64,000 bases of DNA from Chloroflexus sp. (GTDB lineage Bacteria; Chloroflexota; Anaerolineae; Anaerolineales; Villigracilaceae). The stretch is from positions 1-64,000 of the forward strand of contig DYHT01000007.1 in the NCBI GenBank assembly GCA_020723995.1. Reading direction: 5' to 3'. The notes beneath the pieces were generated by a model. It was not told the origin of the DNA and made no database searches. It saw only the letters and a program-made list of their open reading frames with translations. Positions 25,415-33,662 of the stretch are shown piece by piece. Position 1 is the stretch's first letter, and each line of letters begins with the position of its first letter. The translations under genes and the position numbers were made by a program.

Positions 25415-25603
25415 ATGAAACGGCGAGAGCTCATTCGCTATCTGGAAAAGAACGGCTGCCGCTTTTTACGGGAAGGCGGCCGGCATAGTGTTTACTGGAA
25501 CCCAGAAACGGGCAGAACATCCACTGTGCCGCGCCATAACGAAATTGTTGACCAGTTGGCGCGTAAAATTTGTAAAGACCTGGGCATTTCGCTCATGAAA
25601 TAG
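25415..25603 (+). CDS. hicA: HicA-family mRNA interferase toxin
   Basis: 62 aa, the standard size. Shows KRRELIRYLEKNGCRFLREGGRHSVYWNP with the conserved histidine in GRHSVYW, then VPRHNEIVDQLARKICKDLGI, a dsRNA-binding-like fold. HicA cleaves mRNA independently of the ribosome. It begins 4 bp after hicB and converges on the radical SAM gene, placing an addiction module in the middle of an otherwise uninterrupted tetrapyrrole cluster. Confidence 0.92.
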   Translation: MKRRELIRYLEKNGCRFLREGGRHSVYWNPETGRTSTVPRHNEIVDQLARKICKDLGISLMK

Positions 25604-25621
25604 GAGCGCAGAAATGCGCTC

Positions 25622-26767
25622 TTATTGTTTCGATACCAGCACACACGCCGGATCGCTTTCAAGATAGCCGCCAGTCAGCCCGTAGGCGCGCCCGCGCTGA
25701 CCGCCGCACACATCCTTGTATTGGCATTTGCCGCACACGCCCTTGAGTTTGGAGTAATCGCGCAAGTCGGTGAACAGTTTCGCGTGGCGGTAGATCTCAA
25801 CTATGTCGTCGGTGCGGACATTGCCCGCCGTTATGGGCAGGAACCCGGAAGGCTGAATGTCGCCGACATGCGAAATGAACAGGAATCCATTGCCATCATT
25901 GACGCCCTTGGTCGGACGGTTGAGACCGTCGGCGTACTGGAACCCTGCGCCCTGGAAGGTGACCGGCTTGTCGCCCGCTTCGGCGCGTTTGCGCTCAATC
26001 GCCACGCGCCTGTACATCGGCGCGGCGGTGGCCTTGATGTCGAAGGGGACGGATTGCGAGAGGTCATACAGCCAGTTAAAGACGGATTCGTGTTCCTCCG
26101 GAGTAATCATCCATTTGGCCTGGGCGCGTCCGGTCGGGACGAGAAAGAAGACCGACCACTGCACCGCGCCGACTTCCTGGATGAACGGCACCATCTCTGG
26201 CAGCAACAGAATGTTATAGACCGAGACGGTGGTGTTGACTTGCGCGCTCAGACCGGCGTCGCTGGCGTTGCGCAGGATGGTCATCGTCCGCTCCCACGAG
26301 CCGGGTACTTGGCGAAAGGCATCGTGCGCCTCGGCGGTGGGCGCATCCAGCGAGAGCGCGATGCGGCGGATACCGGCCTGGCGGGCCTGTTCGAGGCGTT
26401 CAACGGTCGGCAGGGTGGTGGCAGTGGGTGTCAGCGAGCAGCGTAGGCCTTTTTCGGTGGCGTAGGCGATGAGGTCGAATAGGTCGCGGCGCATCATCGG
26501 GTCGCCGCCGGTTAAGATGAGAATGGGGCTGCCGAAATCAGCCAGGCGGTCAATCAGGCCTTTGGCCTCGGTGGTGTTCAGTTCGCGCGGGTCGCGGGTG
26601 TGCTGGGCGTCGGCGCGGCAGTGGACGCAGGCAAAGGCGCAGGCGCGCGTTACTTCCCAGGCGATGGTAAAGGGCGACAAGTTGAAGTCGGCAACCACCA
26701 TGCGCTCGTTGTGCAGGGAGCGTTCGGCGGCGGCGCGTTCGGAAAGAGCGGGGGGTACAGTCGTCAA
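25622..26767 (-). CDS. Radical SAM/SPASM protein (TIGR04053-like, heme-cluster associated)
   Basis: 381 aa. The radical SAM cluster motif is CAFACVHCRA near residue 42, and GGDPMMRRDLFDLI follows. The C-terminal SPASM-type cysteines are in GVCGKCQYKDVCGGQRGRAY and DPACV. The overall pattern is that of TIGR04053 proteins related to NirJ/AhbC/AhbD, which remodel heme side chains. Between hemB and hemE it probably acts in tetrapyrrole synthesis, perhaps replacing a missing late step, but its substrate is not readable. No hemN/hemF/hemH gene is present in the cluster. Confidence 0.85.
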   Translation of the reverse strand: MTTVPPALSERAAAERSLHNERMVVADFNLSPFTIAWEVTRACAFACVHCRADAQHTRDPRELNTTEAKGLIDRLADFGSPILILTGGDPMMRRDLFDLIAYATEKGLRCSLTPTATTLPTVERLEQARQAGIRRIALSLDAPTAEAHDAFRQVPGSWERTMTILRNASDAGLSAQVNTTVSVYNILLLPEMVPFIQEVGAVQWSVFFLVPTGRAQAKWMITPEEHESVFNWLYDLSQSVPFDIKATAAPMYRRVAIERKRAEAGDKPVTFQGAGFQYADGLNRPTKGVNDGNGFLFISHVGDIQPSGFLPITAGNVRTDDIVEIYRHAKLFTDLRDYSKLKGVCGKCQYKDVCGGQRGRAYGLTGGYLESDPACVLVSKQ

Positions 26768-26783
26768 TACATTCTCCAGTAAA

Positions 26784-27899
26784 TTATTTCAACCAGCCAG
26801 CGGCATCTTTGGCGTGATAGGTCAAAATCAGGTCGGCGCCGGCGCGCTTCATGCCGGTCAGCGTTTCGAGCGTCACTTTGGCTTCGTCAATCCAGCCGTT
26901 CGCGGCGGCGGCTTTGATCATCGCATACTCGCCACTGACGTTGTAGGCCGCCAGCGGCAATTCGGGGAAGGCGTCCTTGACGCGGCGGATGACATCCAGA
27001 TAGGCCAGGGCGGGCTTGACCATCAACATGTCCGCGCCTTCGGAAACGTCCAGCGCGGCTTCGCGCAGGGCTTCGCGCACATTGGCGGGATCCATTTGAT
27101 GAGATTTTCTATCGCCGAACTTCGGCGCGCCTTCGGCTGCTTCGCGGAACGGGCCGTAGAAGGTCGAGGCATATTTGACCGCATATGAGAGAATCGGCGT
27201 GTTCTCGAAACCCTTCTCGTCCAGCGCATCACGGATGGCGGCAACCATCCCGTCCATCATGCTGCTCGGCGCGACGATATCCGCGCCGCACTCGGCGTGC
27301 GAGACCGCCACCTTGCCGAGAATATCAAGCGTCGGGTCGTTGAGTACGTAGCCTTCGGGTAGATGCGCGTGCCGGAGTCCGAAGTCTCCAGACTTTGGCG
27401 CGCTGTAAATGCCAACGTCAGGAGACGTTGGACTCCGGGAAGACGTTGGAGTCCGGGTATTGAGAATGCCGCAGTGGCCGTGATCGGTATATTCGCACAG
27501 GCACACATCCGTCACCACCACCATTTCAGGGATCTCCCGTTTAATCGCGCGGATTGCCTGTTGAACGATTCCATCATGAGCAAAATTCTCCAGCCCCACC
27601 GGATCTTTCTCCGCCGGGATGCCGAACAAAATCACCGACGGGATTTCCAACACTGCGGCGGCTTCCGCTTCGCGTACCGCCTCATCCACCGACAACTGGA
27701 AAACGCCTGGCATCGAGCAGATTTCCGTCCGTCCCGAGCCGTGCCGCACAAACAGCGGGCAAATGAAATCGCGCGCGTTGAGTTCGGTCTCACGCACCAT
27801 CGCGCGTAGGGCGGGGGTGGCGCGCAAACGTCTAGGACGAGTGACGAGTGATGAGTGACCCGTGATTAATTCCTGTTTGTTGAGTTCGAGCAGCGCCAT
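26784..27899 (-). CDS. hemB: Delta-aminolevulinic acid dehydratase (porphobilinogen synthase)
   Basis: 371 aa against ~325 usual. Zinc-site cysteines in [16 protein letters not shown], Schiff-base lysines in [13 protein letters not shown] and [12 protein letters not shown]. It condenses two ALA to porphobilinogen. Two additions are repeat-derived: the N-terminal [10 protein letters not shown] (from GTGACGAGTGA words at 27838-27870), and ~29 residues after CGILN ([14 protein letters not shown]...) encoded by stacked palindromes. The enzyme resumes at [16 protein letters not shown]. Both insertions keep the frame, so the enzyme is probably functional. Confidence 0.95.
   Translation of the reverse strand: MALLELNKQELITGHSSLVTRPRRLRATPALRAMVRETELNARDFICPLFVRHGSGRTEICSMPGVFQLSVDEAVREAEAAAVLEIPSVILFGIPAEKDPVGLENFAHDGIVQQAIRAIKREIPEMVVVTDVCLCEYTDHGHCGILNTRTPTSSRSPTSPDVGIYSAPKSGDFGLRHAHLPEGYVLNDPTLDILGKVAVSHAECGADIVAPSSMMDGMVAAIRDALDEKGFENTPILSYAVKYASTFYGPFREAAEGAPKFGDRKSHQMDPANVREALREAALDVSEGADMLMVKPALAYLDVIRRVKDAFPELPLAAYNVSGEYAMIKAAAANGWIDEAKVTLETLTGMKRAGADLILTYHAKDAAGWLK
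27366..27452. repeat. Stacked palindromes inserted in hemB
   Basis: AAGTCT-CC-AGACTT (27382-27395) and CCAACGTC-AGGA-GACGTTGG (27412-27431), linked by GGACTCCGG/CGGAGTCCG words. The insertion is in frame and lies right next to the zinc-binding loop of ALA dehydratase. Confidence 0.8.
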
Positions 27900-27915
27900 A
27901 AAGCCTCCAACCGAT

Positions 27916-28668
27916 TTACTGATTTACCAATCTACCGATGATCTGAATAAGCCCTTCGGTTGTGTATTCTTTCGCCATTACAAGATTGTTCAACCCTTCC
28001 TCACGCGCCGCCTGTGCGGTAATTGGCCCGATGCAGGCGAAAAGCGGATTGCCGGGCAAGCGCAACGGGTCAAGCCCATGCTGGCGGACGATTTCGACAA
28101 AGTTGTGGACAGTCGAAGGGCTGGTCAGCGTGACCACATCCACGCCGGAGCGGAGGGCGGCCAGGCCAGCCGGTTCAGGTTCGGCCGGCAGAGTGTGATA
28201 GACGGCAATCTCGTGCGCCACACCGCCGGCTTTGGCAATCGCTTCGGGCAGCGCTTTGCGGGCGATTTCAGCGCGTGGGAGCAGCACCCAGCGTCCGCGC
28301 AGGTCGCCGAGGCCGGGCAGGATGGCTTCGGCAATATATTCATCAGGGATAAAGGATGGGATGATTCCGTGCGCCTTGAGCGCTTCCGCTGTTTTCGAAC
28401 CGATAGCCGCCACCTGAACTTTCTCCGGGACTCGTTCTATCCACAGCCTGTTCATATGCTCCCAGACCGCCTCCACCCCGTTGACCGATGTGAACACCGC
28501 CCAGTCGTAGCAGGCTAGTTTGTGCAGGGCGCGGTCGAGGGCGGTATTGTCGTACATCGGGCGGATTTCGATGACCGGGAAGATTACCGGCTCGAAACCG
28601 GCGGCTTTCAATCCAGCAGCAAATGGTTCAGCCTGGGCGCGGGGGCGGGTTATTAAAATGCGTTTCAT
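27916..28668 (-). CDS. hemD: Uroporphyrinogen-III synthase
   Basis: 250 aa from ATG 28668 ([20 protein letters not shown]); the longer track start lies in a TTGGCACG repeat. Two Rossmann-like lobes: [44 protein letters not shown] and, near the end, [15 protein letters not shown] and [16 protein letters not shown]. Sequence conservation in this family is low but the pattern and position between hemC and hemB are decisive. It closes hydroxymethylbilane to uroporphyrinogen III. Confidence 0.93.
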   Translation of the reverse strand: MKRILITRPRAQAEPFAAGLKAAGFEPVIFPVIEIRPMYDNTALDRALHKLACYDWAVFTSVNGVEAVWEHMNRLWIERVPEKVQVAAIGSKTAEALKAHGIIPSFIPDEYIAEAILPGLGDLRGRWVLLPRAEIARKALPEAIAKAGGVAHEIAVYHTLPAEPEPAGLAALRSGVDVVTLTSPSTVHNFVEIVRQHGLDPLRLPGNPLFACIGPITAQAAREEGLNNLVMAKEYTTEGLIQIIGRLVNQ

Positions 28669-28678
28669 CGTTGGCACG

Positions 28679-29608
28679 TTACACGTTGGCACGTTCTACC
28701 GAGAGAATATCGGCTGCGCCGCGGGCAAGGGCTTCGGCGGCGAGCCGAGCGCCGAGTTCGAGCGGGTCGGTGCCTTTGCCAGTAACTCGGATTACTGTTC
28801 TGCCGTCAGTGGGAATGACAAGACCTGTCAATGCCACTGAGAACTGGTCACGGATCACTGATGACTGCCCATACGCCGCGACCGGCAGCGAGCAGCCTCC
28901 GCCGAGTCCGGCCAGGAAGGCACGTTCAGCAGTGACTGCCTTGCGCGTGGAATTGTCTTCCAGCGCGGCGAGCAGGCTCAGGGTCGGCTGGTCATTGGCG
29001 CAGCACTGCACGGCCAGCGCGCCCTGTCCGGGGGCGGGCAGCATCACCTCCAGCGGCAGCCATTCCGTAACGTGTTTATCCAGTCCTAAACGGGTAAGGC
29101 CGGCTCCGGCAAGGATGATGGCATCGTACTGGCCGTCGAGCGCCTTGCGCAGGCGGGTATCCACATTGCCGCGCAGGGAGGCGGTGGTCACGTCCGGGCG
29201 GGCAGCCAAAATCTGGGCCGCGCGGCGCAGGCTGGAGGTCCCGACGCGCGCGCCGGCGGGCAGCGTGGCGAGCGTATAACCCCTGGCGGAAACTAGCGCA
29301 TCGCGCATTTCGGCGCGGGCAGGGATGCAACCGAGGGTCAGTCCGGCGGGATTCTCGACCGGCAAATCCTTGAGCGAATGCACGGCGCAATGCACCGCGC
29401 CGGAGAGCAGTTCACTTTCGAGTTCCTGTGTGAACAGTCCTTTGCCGCCGATTTCGGGCAGTGGTTTGTCGAGAATTTTGTCGCCCTGGGTAGTGATGAC
29501 TTTTTCCTCGCAAACCAGGCCGGGATGGGTGGCTTGGAGGGCGGAAATGACCCAGCGGGTCTGCCAGCGGGCGAGGGCGGATGGGCGGGTGGCGAAGATT
29601 AGTCGCAT
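28679..29608 (-). CDS. hemC: Hydroxymethylbilane synthase (porphobilinogen deaminase)
   Basis: 309 aa from ATG 29608 (MRLIFATRPSALARWQ), the normal size; the extra 53 residues in the track run into hemA. Shows GDKILDKPLPEIGGKGLFTQELE, HSLKDLPVENPAGL, VGTSSLRRAAQI, LPAPGQGALAVQC and the dipyrromethane-cofactor cysteine in GGGCSLPVAAY. It polymerises four porphobilinogen units. A short GTTAGTC-word tract separates it from hemA. Confidence 0.96.
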   Translation of the reverse strand: MRLIFATRPSALARWQTRWVISALQATHPGLVCEEKVITTQGDKILDKPLPEIGGKGLFTQELESELLSGAVHCAVHSLKDLPVENPAGLTLGCIPARAEMRDALVSARGYTLATLPAGARVGTSSLRRAAQILAARPDVTTASLRGNVDTRLRKALDGQYDAIILAGAGLTRLGLDKHVTEWLPLEVMLPAPGQGALAVQCCANDQPTLSLLAALEDNSTRKAVTAERAFLAGLGGGCSLPVAAYGQSSVIRDQFSVALTGLVIPTDGRTVIRVTGKGTDPLELGARLAAEALARGAADILSVERANV

Positions 29609-29636
29609 GGTCGTTAGTCTCATGGTCAGTTGGTCG

Positions 29637-30959
29637 TTAGTTTGCGACGGTTGAGATGGGACAGGCATCGCCCGAAAAACCGCACAGCCCGCTTTCGCCT
29701 TCCAGTCCAAACAGCGTGCGGGCGACGGCAGCATATTCGGGCGCGTGCGGACAGGCGGCTTCGGCACGCAGGCGGTGGGTGGGGCTGTCGAGCAGTTTCT
29801 TGACCAGCGCCTCGGTGAGCACCTCGATGCGGGCGCGCTCGGCCTCGGTCAGGTGAGGCAGGCGAAGCAGAGTCTTTTTAAGTTCGGCCTGGCGAATGGC
29901 CTCGGCCTGCTGGCGCAGGTCAGTGATGAGCGGGAGCATATCGAGCGACTTGAGAAAATCTAAAAACCTAACTTCTTCCTCGGCTAAAATCGCCTGTACA
30001 CGCGGCACTTCGCGACGGCGCACTTCGAGCGAGTGTTCCAACTGTGCATTCAAGTGGTCAATATCATGGAGCCTGACGCCGGGAATCGCGGCCACCGCGG
30101 GTTCAATGTCGCGTGGCACGGCGATGTCAATCAACGTCAGGGGGCGGTCGGGGCGGGCGCGCATGGCGTCGGTTACCATCTCCGGGTGGATGAGCGTGTG
30201 CGGCGCGCCGGTGGATGCAATCAGAATATCGGCGCGCGCCAGAGTGGATTCAAGATTTTCAAATGTGGTGATGCCTGCGCCCCAGCGTTCGGCCAGCGGG
30301 CGGGCGCGTTCCAACGTGCGGTTGACGACCAGCACTTTTTTGACCCCGCGTTTGCGCAGCGCTTCAACAGCCAGTTCTGCCATTTCGCCTGCGCCCAGCA
30401 CGACGATTTGCGCCGTGCTTATGTCGCTGACGGCGCGTTCGCAAAGGCTGGCCGCCAGCGAGGAGACCGAGGCCGGATTGCGGCTGATGGCTGTCTCGGT
30501 GCGGGCGCGCTTGCCGGCGTGGATGGCACGCTGAAACAGGCGCGAGAGCAGCGGGCCGACCGTGTTTTGTCCGCGCGCCAGTTCGAGCGCTTTCGTCACC
30601 TGTCCCAGAATCTGCGACTCGCCCAGCACGAGCGAATCCAGCCCGGCGGCGACGTTCAGCAGATGGTGGACGGCATCCGCGTCGGCATGGCGGTACAGGT
30701 GCGGGCGGAACTCGTCCACAGGTACGCCGCGCGTATCCGATAAAAATGCCTCCAATTCCGCAAATGACTTGCGGGCGGAGGCGGCGTAAATCTCGATGCG
30801 GTTGCAGGTGGAAAGGATGACCATCTCAGTAGCGGCGTCATAGCCACCGCAGCCGAGACGAGCCAGCGCGGCGCGGACCGCGTCTTCGTTGAAGACCAGC
30901 CGTTCGCGCAGGCTGATGGGGGTGGTGGTGTGATTGAGGCCAAGACAAAGAATGTGCAT
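29637..30959 (-). CDS. hemA: Glutamyl-tRNA reductase
   Basis: 440 aa. The start is the ATG at 30959 (the track uses TTG one codon earlier). Catalytic Cys in LSTCNRIEIYA (~residue 50), LVLGESQILGQVTKALELA, the NADPH fold VVLGAGEMAELAVEALRKRG and a C-terminal dimerisation helix (LLDSPTHRLRA). It reduces Glu-tRNA(Glu) to glutamate-1-semialdehyde and heads the tetrapyrrole operon. A tRNA-Glu gene lies ~170 bp upstream on the same strand. Confidence 0.97.
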   Translation of the reverse strand: MHILCLGLNHTTTPISLRERLVFNEDAVRAALARLGCGGYDAATEMVILSTCNRIEIYAASARKSFAELEAFLSDTRGVPVDEFRPHLYRHADADAVHHLLNVAAGLDSLVLGESQILGQVTKALELARGQNTVGPLLSRLFQRAIHAGKRARTETAISRNPASVSSLAASLCERAVSDISTAQIVVLGAGEMAELAVEALRKRGVKKVLVVNRTLERARPLAERWGAGITTFENLESTLARADILIASTGAPHTLIHPEMVTDAMRARPDRPLTLIDIAVPRDIEPAVAAIPGVRLHDIDHLNAQLEHSLEVRRREVPRVQAILAEEEVRFLDFLKSLDMLPLITDLRQQAEAIRQAELKKTLLRLPHLTEAERARIEVLTEALVKKLLDSPTHRLRAEAACPHAPEYAAVARTLFGLEGESGLCGFSGDACPISTVAN

Positions 30960-31074
30960 CAAGGAGGCTCTTTACCAGGCTATCTGGCCTCACTTATAGC
31001 GCAATAAATCACAAGAATACAGATAGGTTTGAGAGGTTTTTAATTAGCGTTTGATTAGAAATGCGCCTTAATGC

Positions 31075-31100
31075 AAAAAAGTCGCCAACTGGCGACTTTT
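31075..31100 (-). terminator. Terminator between tRNA-Glu and hemA
   Basis: AAAAGTCGCCA-AC-TGGCGACTTTT. On the minus strand the stem is followed by six T. It would end the tRNA-Glu transcript before hemA, or act as a partial stop. Confidence 0.85.
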
Positions 31101-31129
31101 CCAGACCCGCCTGGATCGGTGGGTCCGTG

Positions 31130-31202
31130 TGCCCCCAAGCGGACTCGAACCGCTGTTTGAGCCTTGAGAGGGCTCCGTCCTGGGCCGCTAGACGATGGGG
31201 GC
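31130..31202 (-). tRNA. tRNA-Glu (anticodon CTC)
   Basis: Reverse complement forms a 73-nt cloverleaf: acceptor GCCCCCA/TGGGGGC, anticodon stem GAGCC/GGCTC with loop CTCTCAA (CTC reads GAG), T-arm AGCGG-TTCGAGT-CCGCT, discriminator A. CCA is not encoded. It lies upstream of hemA, whose substrate is charged tRNA-Glu. Confidence 0.95.
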
Positions 31203-31381
31203 TTGGTGCACTGCTGGGCTCATGCCAGCGGTATGGTGTGCGGCGGCACGAAGCTGCCCACACTAATCGGGAGTGATTTTATCAGACGGCGGCGGAATCG
31301 TCAACCAATATTTTCTTGTGCTCCTGAAGCATGGGTTTTGAAAAATGGTAAAATGAAAAGAACAGTAATATCGGAGGAACT

Positions 31382-32371
31382 ATGTACTTTGCATCTGAAA
31401 CTCGTTACGACACCATGCGCTACAACCGCCTTGGGCGCAGCGGACTGAAACTACCGGTCATCTCGCTTGGCTGGTGGTACAACTTTGGCGGCGTGGACAG
31501 TTTCGAGAATGCACGCGCCATCGCCCGCTGCGCCTTCGATCTGGGCGTGACGCATTTCGACCTGGCCAATAATTATGGCCCGCCGCCCAGCTCGGCCGAG
31601 GAGACCTTCGGCCAACTGCTCAAAAAAGACTTCCAGCCTTACCGCGACGAACTGGTCATCTCCACAAAAGCCGGTTGGGACATGTGGCCGGGGCCTTACG
31701 GCGAATTTGGCTCGCGCAAGTACCTGCTCGCCAGCCTGGACCAGTCGCTCAAACGCATGGGTCTGGAATACGTGGATATTTTTTACAGCCATCGTCCCGA
31801 CCCGGAGACGCCTTTCGAGGAGACGATGGGCGCGCTGGAGGCGGCCGTGCGGCAGGGCAAGGCGCTCTACGCGGGCATCTCGTCCTACTCGCCGGAGCAG
31901 ACGCGCGCAGCAGCCCGCATTTTGCGGGAACTCGGTACGCCCTGCCTGATCCACCAGCCGGCGTACAATATGTTCGACCGCTTGGTGGAAGACAGCCTGC
32001 TGGATGTGCTGGAAGAGGAAGGCATCGGCTGCATCGTCTTTTCGCCGCTGGCCCAGGGTCTGCTGACCGACCGCTATTTGCACGGTATACCGCCGGGTGC
32101 GCGTGCCAGCAAGACCGAGCGCGTCTGGCTGACGGCGGAGGCTGTCAACGCCAGCATTGATAAAGTCCGCAAACTGAATGAGATTGCGCAACGGCGTGGA
32201 CAAAAATTGGCGCAGATGGCGCTGGCCTGGGTGCTGCGCAAGCCGCAAGTCACCTCGGCGCTGGTCGGAGCGAGCAGCGCCGGGCAGTTGGAAGATAATC
32301 TGGCTGCGCTGAACAATCTGTCCTTTGCGCAGGAAGAACTGGATGACTTAGAAACGATCTTGCGCGGCTGA
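31382..32371 (+). CDS. Aldo/keto reductase (YghZ / Kv-beta-like)
   Basis: 329 aa TIM barrel. Motifs RYNRLGRSGLKLPVISLGWW, FDLANNYGPPPSSAEETFG (catalytic Asp/Tyr), VISTKAGWDMWPGPYG (Lys) and DIFYSHRPDPETP (His) match the subgroup of YghZ/GprA, which reduces L-glyceraldehyde 3-phosphate and methylglyoxal with NADPH. GGAGG directly precedes the ATG, and TAAAAT lies ~35 bases upstream. Role probably aldehyde detoxification. Confidence 0.9.
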   Translation: MYFASETRYDTMRYNRLGRSGLKLPVISLGWWYNFGGVDSFENARAIARCAFDLGVTHFDLANNYGPPPSSAEETFGQLLKKDFQPYRDELVISTKAGWDMWPGPYGEFGSRKYLLASLDQSLKRMGLEYVDIFYSHRPDPETPFEETMGALEAAVRQGKALYAGISSYSPEQTRAAARILRELGTPCLIHQPAYNMFDRLVEDSLLDVLEEEGIGCIVFSPLAQGLLTDRYLHGIPPGARASKTERVWLTAEAVNASIDKVRKLNEIAQRRGQKLAQMALAWVLRKPQVTSALVGASSAGQLEDNLAALNNLSFAQEELDDLETILRG

Positions 32372-32412
32372 GGCAAAGACGGCTGACCGTATTCGGCTGG
32401 AAGGAGTATCAC

Positions 32413-32706
32413 ATGGGTTTTCTCAAAAAACTAATGGGTGGTTCTGTCACACCTGCGGCGAGATTCAACTTCTACCCGCTGATGGTCAAATGCAGGCGCT
32501 GCGGCGAGGTGATTAATGCCGGTGTCAACCTGAACAATGAACTGAGCGAAACATGCAACGCGAATGGCATTGTGACCGGCTACTTCTGCCGCAAGGTGAT
32601 GCTGGGCACCGGGCGCTGCTACCAGCAAATTGAAGTGAGCCTGACCTTCGACTCAAGTCGTCGCCTGAAAGACAGACAGATTACCGGCGGACAGTTCGTG
32701 GAATAG
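32413..32706 (+). CDS. Small cysteine-containing hypothetical protein
   Basis: 97 aa. Begins MGFLKKLMGGS, then LMVKCRRCGEVINAGVNLNNE and later CNANGIVTGYFCRKVMLGTGRCYQ. The CxxC plus two further Cys could form a small zinc ribbon, but the spacing is irregular. No membrane segment. Preceded by AAGGAG. It lies 41 bp after the aldo/keto reductase and probably shares its transcript. Function unknown. Confidence 0.75.
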   Translation: MGFLKKLMGGSVTPAARFNFYPLMVKCRRCGEVINAGVNLNNELSETCNANGIVTGYFCRKVMLGTGRCYQQIEVSLTFDSSRRLKDRQITGGQFVE

Positions 32707-32750
32707 ATAATGGCAGATGGGCAAATTGCAGCTTTCCATTGGAGTTGACA

Positions 32751-33452
32751 ATGAACAACTTCCTTGCCTTGGTTATCACTTTCACCCTGTCCCTGGCCTG
32801 GCTGCGGCTGATGGACTGCGCTGCCCAGCGTGGCTGGATTGAATCGCGCCTGAGCCGCAAGATCATCCATATTGGCACCGGGCCATTGTTTGTGCTCTGC
32901 TGGCTGCTCTTCAAAGATACGTCCGAGGCGCGCTGGCTGGCGGCGCTGGTGCCGTTTGTGATTACCGTCCAGTTCGCGCTGATCGGTCTGGGCGTAATCA
33001 AAGACGAAGCCTCGGTCAAGGCCATGTCCCGCAGCGGCGACCGGCGCGAGATCCTGCGCGGGCCGCTCTTTTACGGCATCGTCTTTGTCGTGCTGACCAT
33101 TTTGTATTGGAAGGATTCCCCCATCGGCATGACCGCCCTGATGCTGATGTGCGGCGGCGACGGCTTGGCCGACATCCTGGGGCGCGGGCTGGAATCTCCA
33201 AAACTGCCATGGAACAAGAATAAATCCTGGGCCGGATCGCTGGGCATGTTTCTCGGCGGATGGATTCTGGCGGCTTTTATTTTGGGCATGTTCATGCTGG
33301 CGGGTATCTTGCGCGGACCATTGGCAGGCAGCCTCGCCCCGATCACCTTGATTGCCCTGGCTGGGACGTTGGTCGAATCCCTGCCGTTGAAGGATGTGGA
33401 TAATATCACCGTCACTTTGGCGGCGGTGGCGCTGGGATATTGGCTTTTCTAG
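32751..33452 (+). CDS. CTP-transferase / phytol-dolichol kinase-like integral membrane protein
   Basis: 233 aa from ATG 32751 (GGAG upstream; the track uses TTG). About seven membrane helices. SRKIIHIGTGPLFVLCW near residue 35 and GGDGLADILGRGLESPKLPWNKNKSWAGSLGMFLGG (in two parts, ~residues 130-165) are the signature of the phosphatidate cytidylyltransferase / VTE5 / dolichol kinase fold. Members use CTP to phosphorylate prenyl alcohols or to make CDP-diacylglycerol. The exact substrate is uncertain; prenyl alcohol kinase is favoured by the KNKSWAG loop. Confidence 0.8.
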   Translation: MNNFLALVITFTLSLAWLRLMDCAAQRGWIESRLSRKIIHIGTGPLFVLCWLLFKDTSEARWLAALVPFVITVQFALIGLGVIKDEASVKAMSRSGDRREILRGPLFYGIVFVVLTILYWKDSPIGMTALMLMCGGDGLADILGRGLESPKLPWNKNKSWAGSLGMFLGGWILAAFILGMFMLAGILRGPLAGSLAPITLIALAGTLVESLPLKDVDNITVTLAAVALGYWLF

Positions 33453-33585
33453 AGAGACGATGCGGTGGATGTAGGGTAAAATCCGTATGGACGAGATAGC
33501 AAAGGCTCTGTGTACGATACTCGGTTTGTAAAAGTTCGACTCTGCGCCTTTGCTGTGCCGGGGTCAGAGACCCTGACACAAACGC

Positions 33586-33629
33586 GGCCGCAGGCCTCCA
33601 AAACATTTGGAGAGACCTGCGGCCTTTTT
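33586..33629 (+). terminator. Long hairpin terminator with T-run
   Basis: GGCCGCAGG...CCTGCGGCC with an inner CTCCAAA/TTTGGAG stem, followed by five T. It ends plus-strand transcription before trpB on the other strand. The 130 bp upstream contain a small GGGGTCAGAGACCC hairpin and a TAAAAT box near 33475, so a short non-coding RNA is possible, but nothing more supports it. Confidence 0.75.
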
Positions 33630-33662
33630 CGTGCAATTCGTGCCATTCGATGCAGAATTCCT

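Noticed and set aside
31009-31263. Minus-strand ORF of 84 aa
   Set aside because: Reads through tRNA-Glu and its terminator.
33453-33629. Small RNA gene before the terminator
   Set aside because: A TAAAAT box and hairpins exist, but no conserved RNA family was recognised; the terminator can simply serve the upstream gene.
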